Source: Halomonas korlensis (lineage in GTDB: Bacteria; Pseudomonadota; Gammaproteobacteria; Pseudomonadales; Halomonadaceae). Taken from it: DNA of 64,000 nucleotides. Shown in pieces: positions 32,428-42,521 of this stretch (its first letter is position 1; every line of letters starts with the position of its first letter). Location: NCBI RefSeq assembly GCF_900116705.1, contig NZ_FPBP01000002.1:191714-255713 (forward strand). The letters are read 5' to 3'. The notes under the pieces were generated by a model. The model worked only from the letters and a program-made list of their open reading frames with translations, was not told the origin of the DNA and searched no databases. The translations under genes were made by a program, and so were the position numbers.

Positions 32428-33303
32428 TCAGTGGATGACCGGCGGCTCGTCATCGGCAGCCACCAGCAGCGCCTCGATATCGGCAGGCGAAAACCGATAG
32501 CGACTATGGCAAAAATGACACTGGGTCTCGATCTCCCCCTGCTCCGCCAACACCTCACGCAACTCCGCTTCGCCAAGCGTCAGAAGCCCTTCGCCGATTC
32601 GCCGGCGTGAACAAGTGCACGCAAAACGCAATGACTTGGGCTCATACACTCTCACCGTCTCTTCGTGATACAGCCGATACAACATGTCGCGCTGTTCGAG
32701 ACCGAGCAATTCGTCTGTGGTCAGCGTAGCCGCTAGCTGGACGGTCCGCCCCCAGGCATCGTCATCCTGGTTCTGCGAGCCCTCGGGCAGGCGCTGCAAC
32801 AGCAGGCCCCCGGCGCGGCTATCGCTCGCCGCCAGCCACAGGCGTGTCGGCAACTGCTCGGATTGGGCAAAATACGCCTCGAGACATTCCGCCAGGCTGT
32901 CGTGTTCCAGGGCCACGATGCCCTGGTAACGCTGTCCTTCCCTGGGGTCCAGGGTGATCATGATCTGGCCGTCGCCAATCAACTCATGAAAGCTCATGTC
33001 ATCGGTCGGAGGCTCGGCATCTTCGGCCAAGCGCGCGATCGCCCGCAATTCCCCGCCGGGATTGGACTCGGCCATCAGCAGCGCCAGGGCTCCCTTGCCG
33101 CGCACTTCGATGCTCAGGGTGCCGTCGAGCTTCACGGTATCGGTAAGCAGCGCCACCGCAGCCAGCAACTCGCCCAGCAAGTGATTGATGGCCGGCGAGT
33201 AGTGATGACGCTCGAGCACGTCCTGGTAGGCCTGCTCAAGGGTGACGATCTCGCCGCGCACGTTGGTACGATCGAAAAGGAAACGCTGAATCTGGTCATT
33301 CAT
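32428..33303 (-). CDS. hslO: Hsp33 redox-regulated holdase chaperone
   Basis: 291 residues. The C-terminal zinc switch is intact: CTC in FACTCSRR and CHFC in [10 protein letters not shown], giving the CxC...CxxC set that forms disulfides under oxidative stress. The N-terminus [14 protein letters not shown] is typical. ATG 33303 is chosen; the frame runs on to 33426 through a tandem repeat and that extension is rejected. It lies downstream of hslR and yrfG in the same direction, as in E. coli, but with a 139-bp repeat-bearing gap. Confidence 0.95.
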   Translation of the reverse strand: MNDQIQRFLFDRTNVRGEIVTLEQAYQDVLERHHYSPAINHLLGELLAAVALLTDTVKLDGTLSIEVRGKGALALLMAESNPGGELRAIARLAEDAEPPTDDMSFHELIGDGQIMITLDPREGQRYQGIVALEHDSLAECLEAYFAQSEQLPTRLWLAASDSRAGGLLLQRLPEGSQNQDDDAWGRTVQLAATLTTDELLGLEQRDMLYRLYHEETVRVYEPKSLRFACTCSRRRIGEGLLTLGEAELREVLAEQGEIETQCHFCHSRYRFSPADIEALLVAADDEPPVIH

Positions 33304-33356
33304 GACGCGTGGGGACCTGAAAGTTGATGGCTGGAAAGGTGTGATTAAAAAAAGAA

Positions 33357-33412
33357 GTGACTGGAAAGTAGTGTCTGGAAAGTAGTGTCTGGAAACCGGT
33401 GACTGACGATTG
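33357..33412. repeat. 14-bp tandem repeat upstream of hslO
   Basis: Units GTGACTGGAAAGTA (33357), GTGTCTGGAAAGTA (33371) and GTGTCTGGAAACCG (33385) follow head to tail with a decayed fourth at 33399. They lie in the hslR-hslO spacer, 54 bases before the hslO start. Confidence 0.8.
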
Positions 33413-33442
33413 ATGGCTGCCGTCACGAATAGCCGACAGGAC

Positions 33443-33832
33443 TCAATCCTCGCCCTGATTGCGCTGGAAGCGCTGAATCTCGCGTCGCTGCTTCTTGTCG
33501 GGACGCTTGAGGGGATGCTGCATGACCTGATTGGTCAGACGACGCGCCTCGGCCTCGCGCTCGCGACGCGCGACACTCTCCGGTGTCTCTGCATAGAGAG
33601 TGCGGGCTTCGGGGGCGCCGCGTCGCTGGTCGGAAAGCGCCAGCACCTCGACCTCGAGGATATCCCAGCCCTGCGGCACGCGCACCAGCGCTCCCACCTC
33701 GACGGCCTTGCTGGTCTTGGCCCGAGCACCGTTGTATTGCACCTTGCCACCCTCGATGGCCTTCTTGGCCAGCGCCCGCGTCTTGAAGAAGCGCGCCGCC
33801 CATAACCACTTGTCCAGACGCACGCTATCCAT
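33443..33832 (-). CDS. hslR: Heat shock protein 15, ribosome-associated S4-domain protein
   Basis: 129 residues. The S4 RNA-binding motif occupies residues about 3-65 ([21 protein letters not shown], shown as [13 protein letters not shown], then [15 protein letters not shown]). The C-terminus is basic. Hsp15 rescues stalled 50S subunits carrying a nascent chain. ATG 33832 overlaps the yrfG end by 8 bp, so the two are coupled. A longer frame to 34246 is the shadow of yrfG and is rejected. Confidence 0.93.
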   Translation of the reverse strand: MDSVRLDKWLWAARFFKTRALAKKAIEGGKVQYNGARAKTSKAVEVGALVRVPQGWDILEVEVLALSDQRRGAPEARTLYAETPESVARREREAEARRLTNQVMQHPLKRPDKKQRREIQRFQRNQGED

Positions 33833-34523
33833 GAGTGCCGTCTCCTGTGTCCTCACCCTGCAGCGGCGGCAGGTTCTGCGGCAGAATCGACGCGAAACGA
33901 TCAAGAACGATGAATTCCTCGAGCTCCTTCTCGGGCCGCGTGCTGTCGGGCTGCTTGATGCCGAGCAAATGGCGAATACCGAACTCGCGCGCGCTCTCCA
34001 GCACCGATGGGTTGTCGTCGATGAACAGGGTGCGCTGGGGGTCGAAGGGCTCGACTTCCTGCAGGGCAAACCAGAAGGCCTGCTCTTCCTTGGGAACACC
34101 AAGATCGGCCGACGAGACGATGGCGTCGAGATAGGTCTCCAGGCCCGTGAGCGGCAGCTTGAGCTCGAGGCTCGCCCGGTCGGCATTGGTCGCAAGCACC
34201 ACGCGAGGATGGGCCTGTTGCAGCCACTTGAGAAAATCCAGGGCATCGCCGCGCAACCCGATCAAGTGCTGGATTTCGCGCTTCAGCGCCACGATGTCGA
34301 CATCCAACTCGCGACTCCAGTACGCCAGGCTGTACCAGTTGAGCGTGCCCTTTTCATGAATGATTCGCGAACGTAGCTGCGCCTGGGTCTCTTCATCCAG
34401 TCGATGAAGCTCGACGTAACGACGCGGCAAGTGTTCGAGCCAGAAATGGCTATCGAAGTGCAGATCCAGCAGGGTCCCGTCCATGTCCAGCAGGACGGTA
34501 TCGATGGCGTGCCAGTCGATCAT
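33825..34523 (-). CDS. yrfG: HAD-family GMP/IMP nucleotidase YrfG
   Basis: 232 residues. HAD motif I is DMDGTLLD (residues about 13-20), motif II is VLATNAD, motif III Lys is in GVPKEEQAF, and motif IV is FIDDNPSV. E. coli YrfG hydrolyses purine 5'-nucleotides. Start ATG 34523 is chosen (MIDWHAIDTVLLD); the frame continues to 34706 across the divergent nudE promoter and is rejected. Divergent from nudE with 106 bp between starts. The gene igaA, which sits here in enterobacteria, is absent. Confidence 0.9.
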   Translation of the reverse strand: MIDWHAIDTVLLDMDGTLLDLHFDSHFWLEHLPRRYVELHRLDEETQAQLRSRIIHEKGTLNWYSLAYWSRELDVDIVALKREIQHLIGLRGDALDFLKWLQQAHPRVVLATNADRASLELKLPLTGLETYLDAIVSSADLGVPKEEQAFWFALQEVEPFDPQRTLFIDDNPSVLESAREFGIRHLLGIKQPDSTRPEKELEEFIVLDRFASILPQNLPPLQGEDTGDGTHG

Positions 34524-34629
34524 CGCAACTCCGGATGGCATCGTTGATGGCGTGAGGCGTAATATTGTACCCAAACAGGGACGGCGACGCATGGGCCGGC
34601 CCGCCACGTCGGTGAAAGGAGTCATCAAG

Positions 34630-35238
34630 ATGCAAGAGAGCGACCCGACGAGCCCGCAAGGCGCGACCCACTGGCCGGAAAAACCCAAGGTGCTTTCGCG
34701 CCACACCGTCGCACGTAGCCGGCTGTTTCATATCGAATCGCTGGACTTGCGCTTCGCCAACGGCGAGGAGCGCTGTTTCGAGCGGCTGACCGGCAGCGAT
34801 CATGGCGCGGTGATGATGGTCGCCATGCCCGACCCCGAGCATGTGCTGCTGATCCGGGAATATGCGGCGGGCTTCGAGGACTACGTGCTGACCCTGCCCA
34901 AGGGACTGGTCGACCCCGGCGAGGACGTGATCAGCGCCGCCAATCGCGAACTCATGGAGGAATGCGGTTTCGGGGCACGGCGTATCGAGCCACTGGTGGA
35001 GCTGTCCCTGGCCCCCAACTACATGCGCCATCGCATGCAGGTCATGCTGGCGACAGACCTCTACCCCAAGCGCCTTCCCGGCGACGAGCCGGAACCGCTG
35101 ATCGTCGAGACCCACGCCATCCAGGAACTGCCGGCCCTGCTCGCCCGCGAGGATTTCCATGAGGCCCGGGCCATTGCCGCCCTGTACATCGCGCGTGATC
35201 GGTTGCGCAACGAAGAGATCACCCCGTCGCTGTGGTAA
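34630..35238 (+). CDS. nudE: ADP compounds hydrolase NudE (Nudix hydrolase)
   Basis: 202 residues. The Nudix box reads from GLVDPGEDVISAAN to RELMEECG (residues about 96-117), fitting G-x5-E-x7-RE-U-x-EE-x-GU. NudE cleaves ADP-ribose, Ap3A and NADH type compounds. ATG 34630 has AAGGAG 8 bases upstream; the frame also opens at 34483 inside yrfG, which is rejected. Only plus-strand gene in this stretch. Confidence 0.92.
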   Translation: MQESDPTSPQGATHWPEKPKVLSRHTVARSRLFHIESLDLRFANGEERCFERLTGSDHGAVMMVAMPDPEHVLLIREYAAGFEDYVLTLPKGLVDPGEDVISAANRELMEECGFGARRIEPLVELSLAPNYMRHRMQVMLATDLYPKRLPGDEPEPLIVETHAIQELPALLAREDFHEARAIAALYIARDRLRNEEITPSLW

Positions 35239-35299
35239 CACCTACTCATGGCGGCGCCGGCACTGACGCGCCAAACGTGCCCGACACGCCAGCAAGCCG

Positions 35300-36343
35300 C
35301 TACTTGAGATTGATCCAGCGCTTCTGGCGGTGACTGTCCAGCCCCACCTCCAGCAGGGTCATCACGGCGATTGCCTCATCGACACTCACCGGGGGCGGGG
35401 TGCCTTCCAGAAGCGCCGAGGCGATTCCCGCATAGTAGGCGAGATAATCCCCGGGTGGCGACGGCGCACGGCGCTCGCTAAAACCGGCCTCGCCATTTTC
35501 CAGCGTCAAGCGACCCGGCCAGGGGTCGACGCCCCACTCCGGCGTGGGCCTGCGGCCTTCCTTGAGCCATCCCTCCTGAGGATCGAGGCCGAACTTGACG
35601 AAGCTGCCGCGCGTGCCGTTCACACGAAATCTCGGCGTTTCTTCGGCGGCCAGGGTACCTGCCTGCAGCACCACCCGCTTGTGGTCATAGGCCAGCATCG
35701 CCAGGAAATCGTCGTCGACCTGGGCGCCATCACGCAGCGCCGACAATTCCACGAAAACGGCCTTGGGCATGCCGAACAGCAATATCGCCTGGTCGAGCAG
35801 GTGGGGTCCCAGGTCGTACCAGATCCCACTGCCCGGTTGGTGTCGCTCACACCAGCGGTCCGCCGGCACCATGGGACGAAAACGGTCGAAGCGCGATTCC
35901 AGACTCGCCACCCGCCCCAGCTCGCCCGCCGCGATCACCTCCTGCAGGGCCAGGAAGTCACTGTCCCAGCGACGATTATGAAAGACACTGAGCATGCACT
36001 GCGCATTGGTGGCCAGGCTTTTCAGCAGCCTGGCCTCGGAGAGTGTGATCGTGAGCGGCTTGTCGACCACCACATGCTTGCCCGCCCCCAGGGCGGCCTT
36101 GGCCAGGGCGAAGTGCGTGTCGTTGGGGGTCACGATCACCACCAGATCGATATCTGCTCGGGCGAACAGCATGGCCGCCTTGGGCAGCACCTCGACCGAC
36201 GGCAGGTCGGCCTTGACCTTGTCGGCGTCACCACTGACGACAGCGGTCAGCTCGAGGGCCGGGGTCGCCTCGATCAGCGGGGCATGAAAGGCCTTTCCCG
36301 CCATGCCATAGCCGACCAGGCCGACCTTGAGTGTCTGAGTCAT
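35300..36343 (-). CDS. Gfo/Idh/MocA family oxidoreductase
   Basis: 347 residues. Rossmann motif VGLVGYGMAGKAFH at the N-terminus, EKP-type motif as VVDKPLTIT (residues about 95), and a C-terminal alpha/beta domain with the His of GPHLLDQAI. The family oxidises or reduces sugars and related compounds with NAD(P); the closest by eye is the YdgJ/YhhX group. ATG 36343 is preferred over 36346 on spacing from AGGGGA. It stands alone and no pathway partner is adjacent. Confidence 0.87.
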   Translation of the reverse strand: MTQTLKVGLVGYGMAGKAFHAPLIEATPALELTAVVSGDADKVKADLPSVEVLPKAAMLFARADIDLVVIVTPNDTHFALAKAALGAGKHVVVDKPLTITLSEARLLKSLATNAQCMLSVFHNRRWDSDFLALQEVIAAGELGRVASLESRFDRFRPMVPADRWCERHQPGSGIWYDLGPHLLDQAILLFGMPKAVFVELSALRDGAQVDDDFLAMLAYDHKRVVLQAGTLAAEETPRFRVNGTRGSFVKFGLDPQEGWLKEGRRPTPEWGVDPWPGRLTLENGEAGFSERRAPSPPGDYLAYYAGIASALLEGTPPPVSVDEAIAVMTLLEVGLDSHRQKRWINLK

Positions 36344-36554
36344 CATCGATCCCCTGTACGAGTGGATGCGCTTCGAGTTTGTCATGGGCGACAGGGGCTT
36401 GCCAGCCGCCCCAGGACCGCGCCTTGCTGTTCGTCATCTATTCGATGGCACAGCAGGAATCGCCGAACTAATCTGTATTCGACGCAACAGGAATCGCGTC
36501 AGGCTGGGGCCCCCACGCATCGTCAGCTGGGACAGCCTCGTCAGCTTTACTGCT

Positions 36555-36581
36555 TTTTACAAGAAACACATTCTTGTAAAA
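36555..36581. repeat. 11-bp perfect inverted repeat before the Gly/Thr-rich secreted protein gene
   Basis: TTTTACAAGAA (36555-36565) and TTCTTGTAAAA (36571-36581) flank ACACA. The right arm abuts the Shine-Dalgarno AAGGAG (36583-36588), so it could be a repressor operator near the start or an mRNA hairpin affecting translation. Confidence 0.6.
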
Positions 36582-36596
36582 CAAGGAGTTAAGAAA

Positions 36597-37073
36597 ATGA
36601 AAAGGATTCATGATACCCACTCTACCCTGCGCGCCTTCGGTATTTCCCTGTTGCTGACCGGGCTGCTCGGCGCCGGCGCGGCGTTGGCCGATGACGCTTC
36701 CGGCAGCGGCAGCACCGGTCAGGAAGCCACGCAAGGCGGCATGGGCCAGGAGGGCATGGCAGAGGATTGCCCGGAAGAGATGAAAGAAGAGGATGGAGAA
36801 TGCCCCGCCGACTGGCCTTCCGACAGCCTTGGCGATGAAATGCCCCAGGAAAATGGCGGCAAGGGCACGACGGACGACACCGGCGACACACAGACCGAGG
36901 GGACCGGCACTGATTCCGACCGGACCGGCACCGGCGGCTCTGGCGGTACCGGCACCGATGGTACGGGCACCGACAGCATCGGGACCGGCGGTACGGGAAG
37001 TGGTACCGGAACCAGCGGCACCGGCAGCGGCGGCACTGGCGCTGGCGGCATGGGCACGGGTGGCGGCAACTGA
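36597..37073 (+). CDS. Secreted Gly/Thr/Ser-rich low-complexity protein of unknown function
   Basis: 158 residues. A signal peptide (LRAFGISLLLTGLLGAGAA, cleavage near ALA-DD) is followed by an acidic region with two cysteines (DCPEEM, ECPADW) and then about 70 residues of TGTDGTGTDS-like repeats rich in Gly, Thr and Ser ending in GGGN. I recognise no family. ATG 36597 has AAGGAG 8 bases upstream; the frame opens earlier at 36366 but that is the divergent promoter region. An 11-bp inverted repeat precedes the ribosome site and a terminator follows, so this is a single-gene unit. The acidic, low-complexity mature part would fit an exported protein in a salt-loving host. Confidence 0.75.
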   Translation: MKRIHDTHSTLRAFGISLLLTGLLGAGAALADDASGSGSTGQEATQGGMGQEGMAEDCPEEMKEEDGECPADWPSDSLGDEMPQENGGKGTTDDTGDTQTEGTGTDSDRTGTGGSGGTGTDGTGTDSIGTGGTGSGTGTSGTGSGGTGAGGMGTGGGN

Positions 37074-37115
37074 TGCCGGATATGGCAACAGGTTCCGCTG
37101 AGCCTACCTCAACCC

Positions 37116-37145
37116 CCGAGCGGCCCAGTGTCGCTCGGTCTATTT
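37116..37145 (+). terminator. Terminator after the Gly/Thr-rich secreted protein gene
   Basis: CCGAGCG (37116-37122) pairs with CGCTCGG (37132-37138), 9-nt loop, then TCTATTT. The stem may also serve lon from the other side, but without a T run on that strand. Confidence 0.65.
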
Positions 37146-37177
37146 AGCGGCGCTCAAGATTCGTCAAGATCCAGAGC

Positions 37178-39622
37178 TCAGCCGAATACCACCTTCGCGA
37201 CATCCGGGTAGCGGCCGGCGAAGTGGACCGTCATTCCCTCCTTGAGATAGTCAGGTAACTCCCCGTAGTCCCGGCGGTTGGCGTCGGGCAGGATCAGCTC
37301 GAAGATGTCGCTGCGTCGAGCGGCGATTACCTTCTCGCGAATCCCGCCTACCGGCAGCACCTGCCCGGTAAGCGTCAACTCCCCGGTCATGGCCAGCGGC
37401 CGTTCGATGGCACGATGCAGGGCCAGGGACAGCAAGGCGGTGGTCATGGTGACCCCGGCCGACGGGCCGTCCTTGGGTGTGGCGCCCTCCGGCACATGCA
37501 AGTGCACGAACGCCGAGTCGAAGAAGTCGCTATCGGCACCGTACTCGTTCAGGTGTCCCAGCACGTAGCTGTAGGCGATATTGGCCGACTCTTTCATGAC
37601 GTCGCCGAGCTGACCGGTGAGCTTGAAGCCGCGATCCAGTGAGTGGACCTTGCCGGCCTCGATGGACAACGTCGCCCCGCCCATCGAGGTCCAGGCGAGG
37701 CCAGTGACGACGCCCTGGCCCTTCATGACCTGATCCTTGCGGAAGAGGGGCGCCCCGAGGAAATCCTCGAGATTGTTCACTGATACCCGCACCGACTTCT
37801 GATCGTTCTCGAGCATCTTGACGGCCGCCTTGCGCACGATGCGGTGCAACTGTTTCTCGAGTTGGCGCACCCCGGCCTCGCGGGCATAACCCTCGATCAC
37901 CTGCCTGAGTGCCGAGTCGGAAAGATTGATGCGCTTCTTGGGAATCCGGTCGCGCTTGAGCAGCTTGGGCCAGAGGTGATTCTTGGCAATCGCCAGCTTT
38001 TCCTCGGCGATATAGCCCGAGAGACGAATCTGCTCCATGCGATCCAGCAGCGCCGGCGGAATCGAATCCAGCGTATTGGCCGTACACACGAACAGCACCT
38101 TGGAAAGGTCGAGGCGCACGTCCAGGTAGTGGTCGAGAAAGTCGATGTTCTGTTCCGGGTCCAGCACCTCGAGCAGCGCCGAGGCCGGATCGCCCTGGAA
38201 GGATTGCCCCATCTTGTCGATTTCGTCGAGCATGATCACCGGATTCTCGACCTCGACTTCCTTGAGCGACTGCACCAGCTTGCCCGGCATCGCGCCGATA
38301 TAGGTGCGCCGATGTCCTTTGATCTCGGCCTCGTCGCGCATGCCGCCCACCGAAAAGCGATAGAACTTGCGGCCCAGCGCCTCGGCGATCGAACGCCCCA
38401 CCGAGGTCTTGCCCACCCCCGGCGGACCGACCAGCAGCAGAATGGACCCGCCGACATCGCCCTTGAAGGTCCCCTCGGCGAGAAACTCGACGATCCGCTC
38501 CTTCACATCGGTGAGGCCGTCGTGGTCGCGGTCGAGTACCTGGCGCGCATGGGCGAGGTCGAGCTGGTCAACGCTGTGCACGCCCCACGGCATCGAGGTG
38601 AGCCAGTCGAGATAGTTGCGCGTCGTACCGTATTCGGGGGAGCCGGTCTCCAGCACCGAGAGCTTGTCGAGCTCCTCCTCAATGCGCGTCAACACCTTGG
38701 GCGGCACCGTCAGCCCCTCGAGGCGGTCGCGGAAGGTGTCGACATCGTTCTCGCGGTCGTCCTTGGAGATGCCGAGCTCGCGCTGAATGACCTTGAGCTG
38801 CTCGCGCAGGAAGAATTCCCGCTGGCGCTTCTGCATCTGGGCGTTGACCTGGTCGCTGATCTCGCTTTGCAGCAGGGCAACGTCGATCTCCTTGCGCAGC
38901 AGCGGCAACACTTTCTGCATGCGCGGCATGACCGCCAGGGTCTCCAGCACATCCTGCAGCTCATGGCCCTTGGCCGAGGTAATCGCCGCGGCAAAGTCGG
39001 TCAAGGGACCCGGCTCATGGGGGCTGAAGCGGTTGAGGTAATGCTTGAGTTCCTCGCCATAGAGCGGGTTGATCGGCAGCAGTTCCTTGATGCCGTTGAT
39101 CAATGCCATGGCATAGGCGCGGGTCTCGTCTTCCTCGACGTTGACCGGCTCGCGTGGGTAGGACACTTCGACCAGGTAAGGCGGCGTCTTTGACAGCCAG
39201 CGCTGGATGCGAAAGCGCTGCACGCCACGGGCAATGAACTGGAACTGCTGATCCTCGGCCTGAAGCTTGTGCACCTTGACCGCGGTGCCGATTTCGGGGA
39301 AATCCCCCGGCCCGATCTCCTCGACACCCGCCTCACCCACAAAGGCGAGCCCGACCACTTGATGCGGGGTATCGGCGACGCGACGCATGGTGTCTTCCCA
39401 GCGTTCGCGATTGATCACCAACGGCTGAACCTGGGCGGGGAAAAAGGGCCGATTGTGGATCGGCAACAGGTAGATACGCTCGGGCAGAGTATCGCGCGCG
39501 GGCACCATGGCATTACGCCCCTGGTTCCCTTCTCGGGAAGCGAAGTCATCGCCGGTGTCGTCGGGCTCTCGAACCCAGTCCTGTATCTCGGGGTCCTGGA
39601 AGCTATCCTGCTCGTCGCTCAT
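37178..39622 (-). CDS. lon: ATP-dependent protease Lon
   Basis: 814 residues. The N-terminal substrate domain begins after a roughly 50-residue acidic extension ([17 protein letters not shown]). The AAA+ module has Walker [10 protein letters not shown] and Walker B VIMLDEID. The protease domain holds the catalytic Ser in PKDGPSAG and the Lys in [10 protein letters not shown]. It degrades misfolded and regulatory proteins in the cytoplasm. The usual clpP-clpX-lon-hup context is absent here and the N-terminal extension is longer than in E. coli Lon, so this may be a second Lon copy; that cannot be decided from this window. Confidence 0.95.
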   Translation of the reverse strand: MSDEQDSFQDPEIQDWVREPDDTGDDFASREGNQGRNAMVPARDTLPERIYLLPIHNRPFFPAQVQPLVINRERWEDTMRRVADTPHQVVGLAFVGEAGVEEIGPGDFPEIGTAVKVHKLQAEDQQFQFIARGVQRFRIQRWLSKTPPYLVEVSYPREPVNVEEDETRAYAMALINGIKELLPINPLYGEELKHYLNRFSPHEPGPLTDFAAAITSAKGHELQDVLETLAVMPRMQKVLPLLRKEIDVALLQSEISDQVNAQMQKRQREFFLREQLKVIQRELGISKDDRENDVDTFRDRLEGLTVPPKVLTRIEEELDKLSVLETGSPEYGTTRNYLDWLTSMPWGVHSVDQLDLAHARQVLDRDHDGLTDVKERIVEFLAEGTFKGDVGGSILLLVGPPGVGKTSVGRSIAEALGRKFYRFSVGGMRDEAEIKGHRRTYIGAMPGKLVQSLKEVEVENPVIMLDEIDKMGQSFQGDPASALLEVLDPEQNIDFLDHYLDVRLDLSKVLFVCTANTLDSIPPALLDRMEQIRLSGYIAEEKLAIAKNHLWPKLLKRDRIPKKRINLSDSALRQVIEGYAREAGVRQLEKQLHRIVRKAAVKMLENDQKSVRVSVNNLEDFLGAPLFRKDQVMKGQGVVTGLAWTSMGGATLSIEAGKVHSLDRGFKLTGQLGDVMKESANIAYSYVLGHLNEYGADSDFFDSAFVHLHVPEGATPKDGPSAGVTMTTALLSLALHRAIERPLAMTGELTLTGQVLPVGGIREKVIAARRSDIFELILPDANRRDYGELPDYLKEGMTVHFAGRYPDVAKVVFG

Positions 39623-39728
39623 GGGCTAATCGTCCTGATCCGATGTGACTGCAATAAGGCAAACTGATCAATCAATGCGGGCAGCCAGCAACGAGTTCAA
39701 GTCAGACGGCTGTTTTAACCATGCACCA

Positions 39729-40970
39729 TCAACGCCAGAGCGGCGGCAACGGCCGGCCGTTGACCCGCACTCGGCCCCGAATCACATCGATTTCAAGGTC
39801 GCGGGTATCGAGTGGCAACCCCAGCCACAACGCCACGACCGCGGGAACGCCAGGCCAGTCGAAGTCGCCGTCCACACGCGATAGCCAGCGCTGCCGTTCG
39901 TTCTGATCGGGGAGGCGCCGCAGGCTCAACTCATCAAGGTTTCGCGCGTCGAAGAACAAGGCCCCGTTGCCCTGGACGCTGATGCCGAGCATGGGGCTGT
40001 CGAGCGCCACGGCCGAGACATCCAATCGCGGAGAGTCCTTGAGCATGTCGATCAGATAGGGCTCGAGCGTCTCCAGCAGCTCGTGTCCTTCCCGGGCCGC
40101 CTTCCCCTGTGCCGCCTCGCCGCGCAATACGGTCAACCCCTGGCGCAGGGCATCGGCGTTGATACGCGACAGCGACAGCGCCACCCGACCGGTCAGCAGC
40201 ACCTGCTCGGCCGCCAGCACCTCGCTGATGGTCAGTTCGCTATCGATACGCAGTTCACGATCATCGAGGGTCATCTGGCTCTGGTAGACCAGGTCGCGTG
40301 CCGTGATGCCGAGGTCCGGCTGCTGCCAGTTGAGTGCTTCGACACGCAGCAGATCGTGTTGGGTGAAGTGGTAAGCGCCCTCCGTATAGGCGTAACGGCT
40401 CTCGAGCATGACCGGGCCGATGTCGAGCCTTGCGCTGCCGTCGGTGAGCCGCAGGGACGAAATACGGGCGCGTCCACGCCAGTCGCCGTACTCGCCATCG
40501 AAGGCCATCTCACCGCCCTGGAAATCCAGCTCACGCTGCCCCTGGCGGATCACGAAAGGGGCCAGCTGAATCGAGCCTTCCAGGGTGCCGCTCAGCGTGT
40601 GGTATCGCGCATGCCAGCTCGGTGGATTCGACGGCAGCGCCTCGCCGAACACGTGGGTCTGCCGTGGCCCCATCAGCGGCATTGCCAGCCCCTCGACACG
40701 GGTACTGAGTATCCCGTGATCGGCCTCATAGCTCAGCGCAAGATGCCAGGCATCGCCCAGCACCGGCGCAAGGTGAATAGTCCCATGGGATGTCAGCCAG
40801 CCTCGCTCGACGCCGCTGCGCTCGACGACAAGCTCACCGCGCGCCTCCAGATCGTTGACCGCTCTTGCCAACTCGCGCTCGAACAGCAACCCGGCAAGAT
40901 ATTGGGCCGCGGCCCAGGCCATGGCGACGATGATCAGGACCGGGACGATCAAACGTTCCTTGCGTACCAT
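39729..40970 (-). CDS. DUF945 (YdgA-like) family protein
   Basis: 413 residues. One N-terminal membrane anchor (LIVPVLIIVAMAWAAAQYL) is followed by a large exported beta-rich region. The early segment GELVVERSGVERGWLTSHG matches the typical YdgA start (tyr/gly after a conserved Arg-Gly-Trp). The function of the family is not established. It stands alone between lon and pgpA. Confidence 0.75.
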   Translation of the reverse strand: MVRKERLIVPVLIIVAMAWAAAQYLAGLLFERELARAVNDLEARGELVVERSGVERGWLTSHGTIHLAPVLGDAWHLALSYEADHGILSTRVEGLAMPLMGPRQTHVFGEALPSNPPSWHARYHTLSGTLEGSIQLAPFVIRQGQRELDFQGGEMAFDGEYGDWRGRARISSLRLTDGSARLDIGPVMLESRYAYTEGAYHFTQHDLLRVEALNWQQPDLGITARDLVYQSQMTLDDRELRIDSELTISEVLAAEQVLLTGRVALSLSRINADALRQGLTVLRGEAAQGKAAREGHELLETLEPYLIDMLKDSPRLDVSAVALDSPMLGISVQGNGALFFDARNLDELSLRRLPDQNERQRWLSRVDGDFDWPGVPAVVALWLGLPLDTRDLEIDVIRGRVRVNGRPLPPLWR

Positions 40971-41069
40971 GGTTTCCCTTATTCACGACGGCACCTCGCC
41001 TCGCGGGCGACGCTGTCGTTCCCCGTGCCGGCATTCATTGCCCTCGCTGCACTTGATCAGTGCTTTTGG

Positions 41070-41543
41070 TCAGTGCAGCCAGAACCAGATATGCATCGTA
41101 CTCCAGGCATATATGCCTGCAAGGACATCGTCGATCATGATGCCAAACCCCCCCGCCACTCGCCGGTCCGCCCAACGAATCGGCCAGGGTTTGAAGACAT
41201 CGAAGACTCGGAAGATCACGAACCCCCACAGCGCTGCCTCCCAGGAAAAAGGCACGGCCGTCATGGTGATCCAGTACCCGACGAATTCATCCCAGACGAT
41301 GCCGGAATGATCGTGTACCCCCATGTCCTGGGAAGCCTTGTCGCAGAGCCAGACCCCCCATACGAAGGTCACGACCAGCAGGGCCATATACCAGTTGAGC
41401 GGTAATTCGGAGATCAGCCAGTAGAAGGGAATCGCCGCCAGGGTACCAAAGGTTCCCGGCGCGAAGGGGACGGCACCGCTGCCCAGCCCGAAGGCGAGAA
41501 AGTGGGTCGGGCGGTGCCAGACGCTGGCAGGGGCGCGATTCAT
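41070..41543 (-). CDS. pgpA: Phosphatidylglycerophosphatase A
   Basis: 157 residues. PgpA family marks: FGLGSGAVPFAPGTFGTLAA, VWDEFVGYWITM (acidic metal ligands) and the C-terminal FRVFDVFKPWPIRWADR with GIMIDDVLAG. It dephosphorylates phosphatidylglycerophosphate at the inner membrane. ATG 41543 overlaps the thiL stop by 4 bp. It is the last gene of the rib-nus-thi-pgp run. Confidence 0.93.
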   Translation of the reverse strand: MNRAPASVWHRPTHFLAFGLGSGAVPFAPGTFGTLAAIPFYWLISELPLNWYMALLVVTFVWGVWLCDKASQDMGVHDHSGIVWDEFVGYWITMTAVPFSWEAALWGFVIFRVFDVFKPWPIRWADRRVAGGFGIMIDDVLAGIYAWSTMHIWFWLH

Positions 41544-42508
41544 GGCGTGACTCCGTCGACAGCTTGCCCGGAAAAATGCTGCCATCCACCCTGCAACGCC
41601 TCATCAAAACCGGCGATGCCTGGGGTAGTGGTGGTGCGGCCGATGACCGTCAACGCAAGGCCCGTCGTCGCCACCCGCTCGCGAGCCTCATCGAGGCGCT
41701 CGGCGGGCAGGCTTATCAGCAGTTCATAGTCGTCGCCGCCGCTGAGGGCCGCCTCTTGTGCATGCGCTTCGCCCAGTGCCGCGACCAACCCTTCGGCCAG
41801 CGGTAACGCGGCGATGTCCAGCTCGGCACCGACGCCTGAGCTTGCCAGCAGGTGCTTGAGATCGGCATGCAGACCATCGGAGATATCGATCGCCGCGGTA
41901 GCCAGGCCCGCCAGCGCCTCGCCGGCCGCGAGGCGCGGCTGGGGCAGCAGGTAGCGCGCCAGTAGCGGGTGGGTGAGGTCGCGCTCGCCTTGCTGCCAGA
42001 GGGCAAGCCCACCGGCGCCCCCACCCAGCGCGCCGGTTACCGCCAGCAGGTCGCCGGACCGCGCGCCACTCCGGGTCAGCGCCGCGGCGGGCGACACCTC
42101 GCCCATGACGGTGACTCCGACCGCCAGTTCGCCCTGTGTGGTATCACCGCCGACCAGCGCGGTCCCGGTGGCATCGCACAGGGCGTGAAAGCCCTTGGCG
42201 AAGCCTTCGAGCCAGTCGGCGTCCGCGCTCGGCAGGGTCAGTGACATCAGGCACCAGCGCGACCTGGCGCCCATGGCGGCCAGATCGCTCAAGCTCACCG
42301 CCAGGGCGCGATGGCCAATGGCCTCGGCGGGTGCGTCGGCGGGAAAGTGCACATCGACCACCGAGGTATCCACACTGACCGCCAGGCGCTGGCCCGGTGT
42401 CGGCGACAGCAAGGTGCAATCATCGCCGACGCCCAGGGGCACCCCGGCCCCGACCTGCGGCGGCGCGGGAGTCAAGAAACGCGTGATCAGGTCGAATTCG
42501 CTGTGCAT
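41540..42508 (-). CDS. thiL: Thiamine-monophosphate kinase
   Basis: 322 residues. N-terminal FDLITRFL, metal/ATP-binding GVGDDCTLL and VSVDTSVVDVHF, then VGGDTTQG and AIDISDGLHADL. It makes thiamine diphosphate from the monophosphate. Start ATG 42508 is chosen; the frame to 42613 is a shadow of nusB. Gap to nusB is 13 bp, so co-transcribed. A TPP riboswitch controls tenA elsewhere in this window (58605). Confidence 0.94.
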   Translation of the reverse strand: MHSEFDLITRFLTPAPPQVGAGVPLGVGDDCTLLSPTPGQRLAVSVDTSVVDVHFPADAPAEAIGHRALAVSLSDLAAMGARSRWCLMSLTLPSADADWLEGFAKGFHALCDATGTALVGGDTTQGELAVGVTVMGEVSPAAALTRSGARSGDLLAVTGALGGGAGGLALWQQGERDLTHPLLARYLLPQPRLAAGEALAGLATAAIDISDGLHADLKHLLASSGVGAELDIAALPLAEGLVAALGEAHAQEAALSGGDDYELLISLPAERLDEARERVATTGLALTVIGRTTTTPGIAGFDEALQGGWQHFSGQAVDGVTP

Positions 42509-42521
42509 CACAGAGCGCCCA

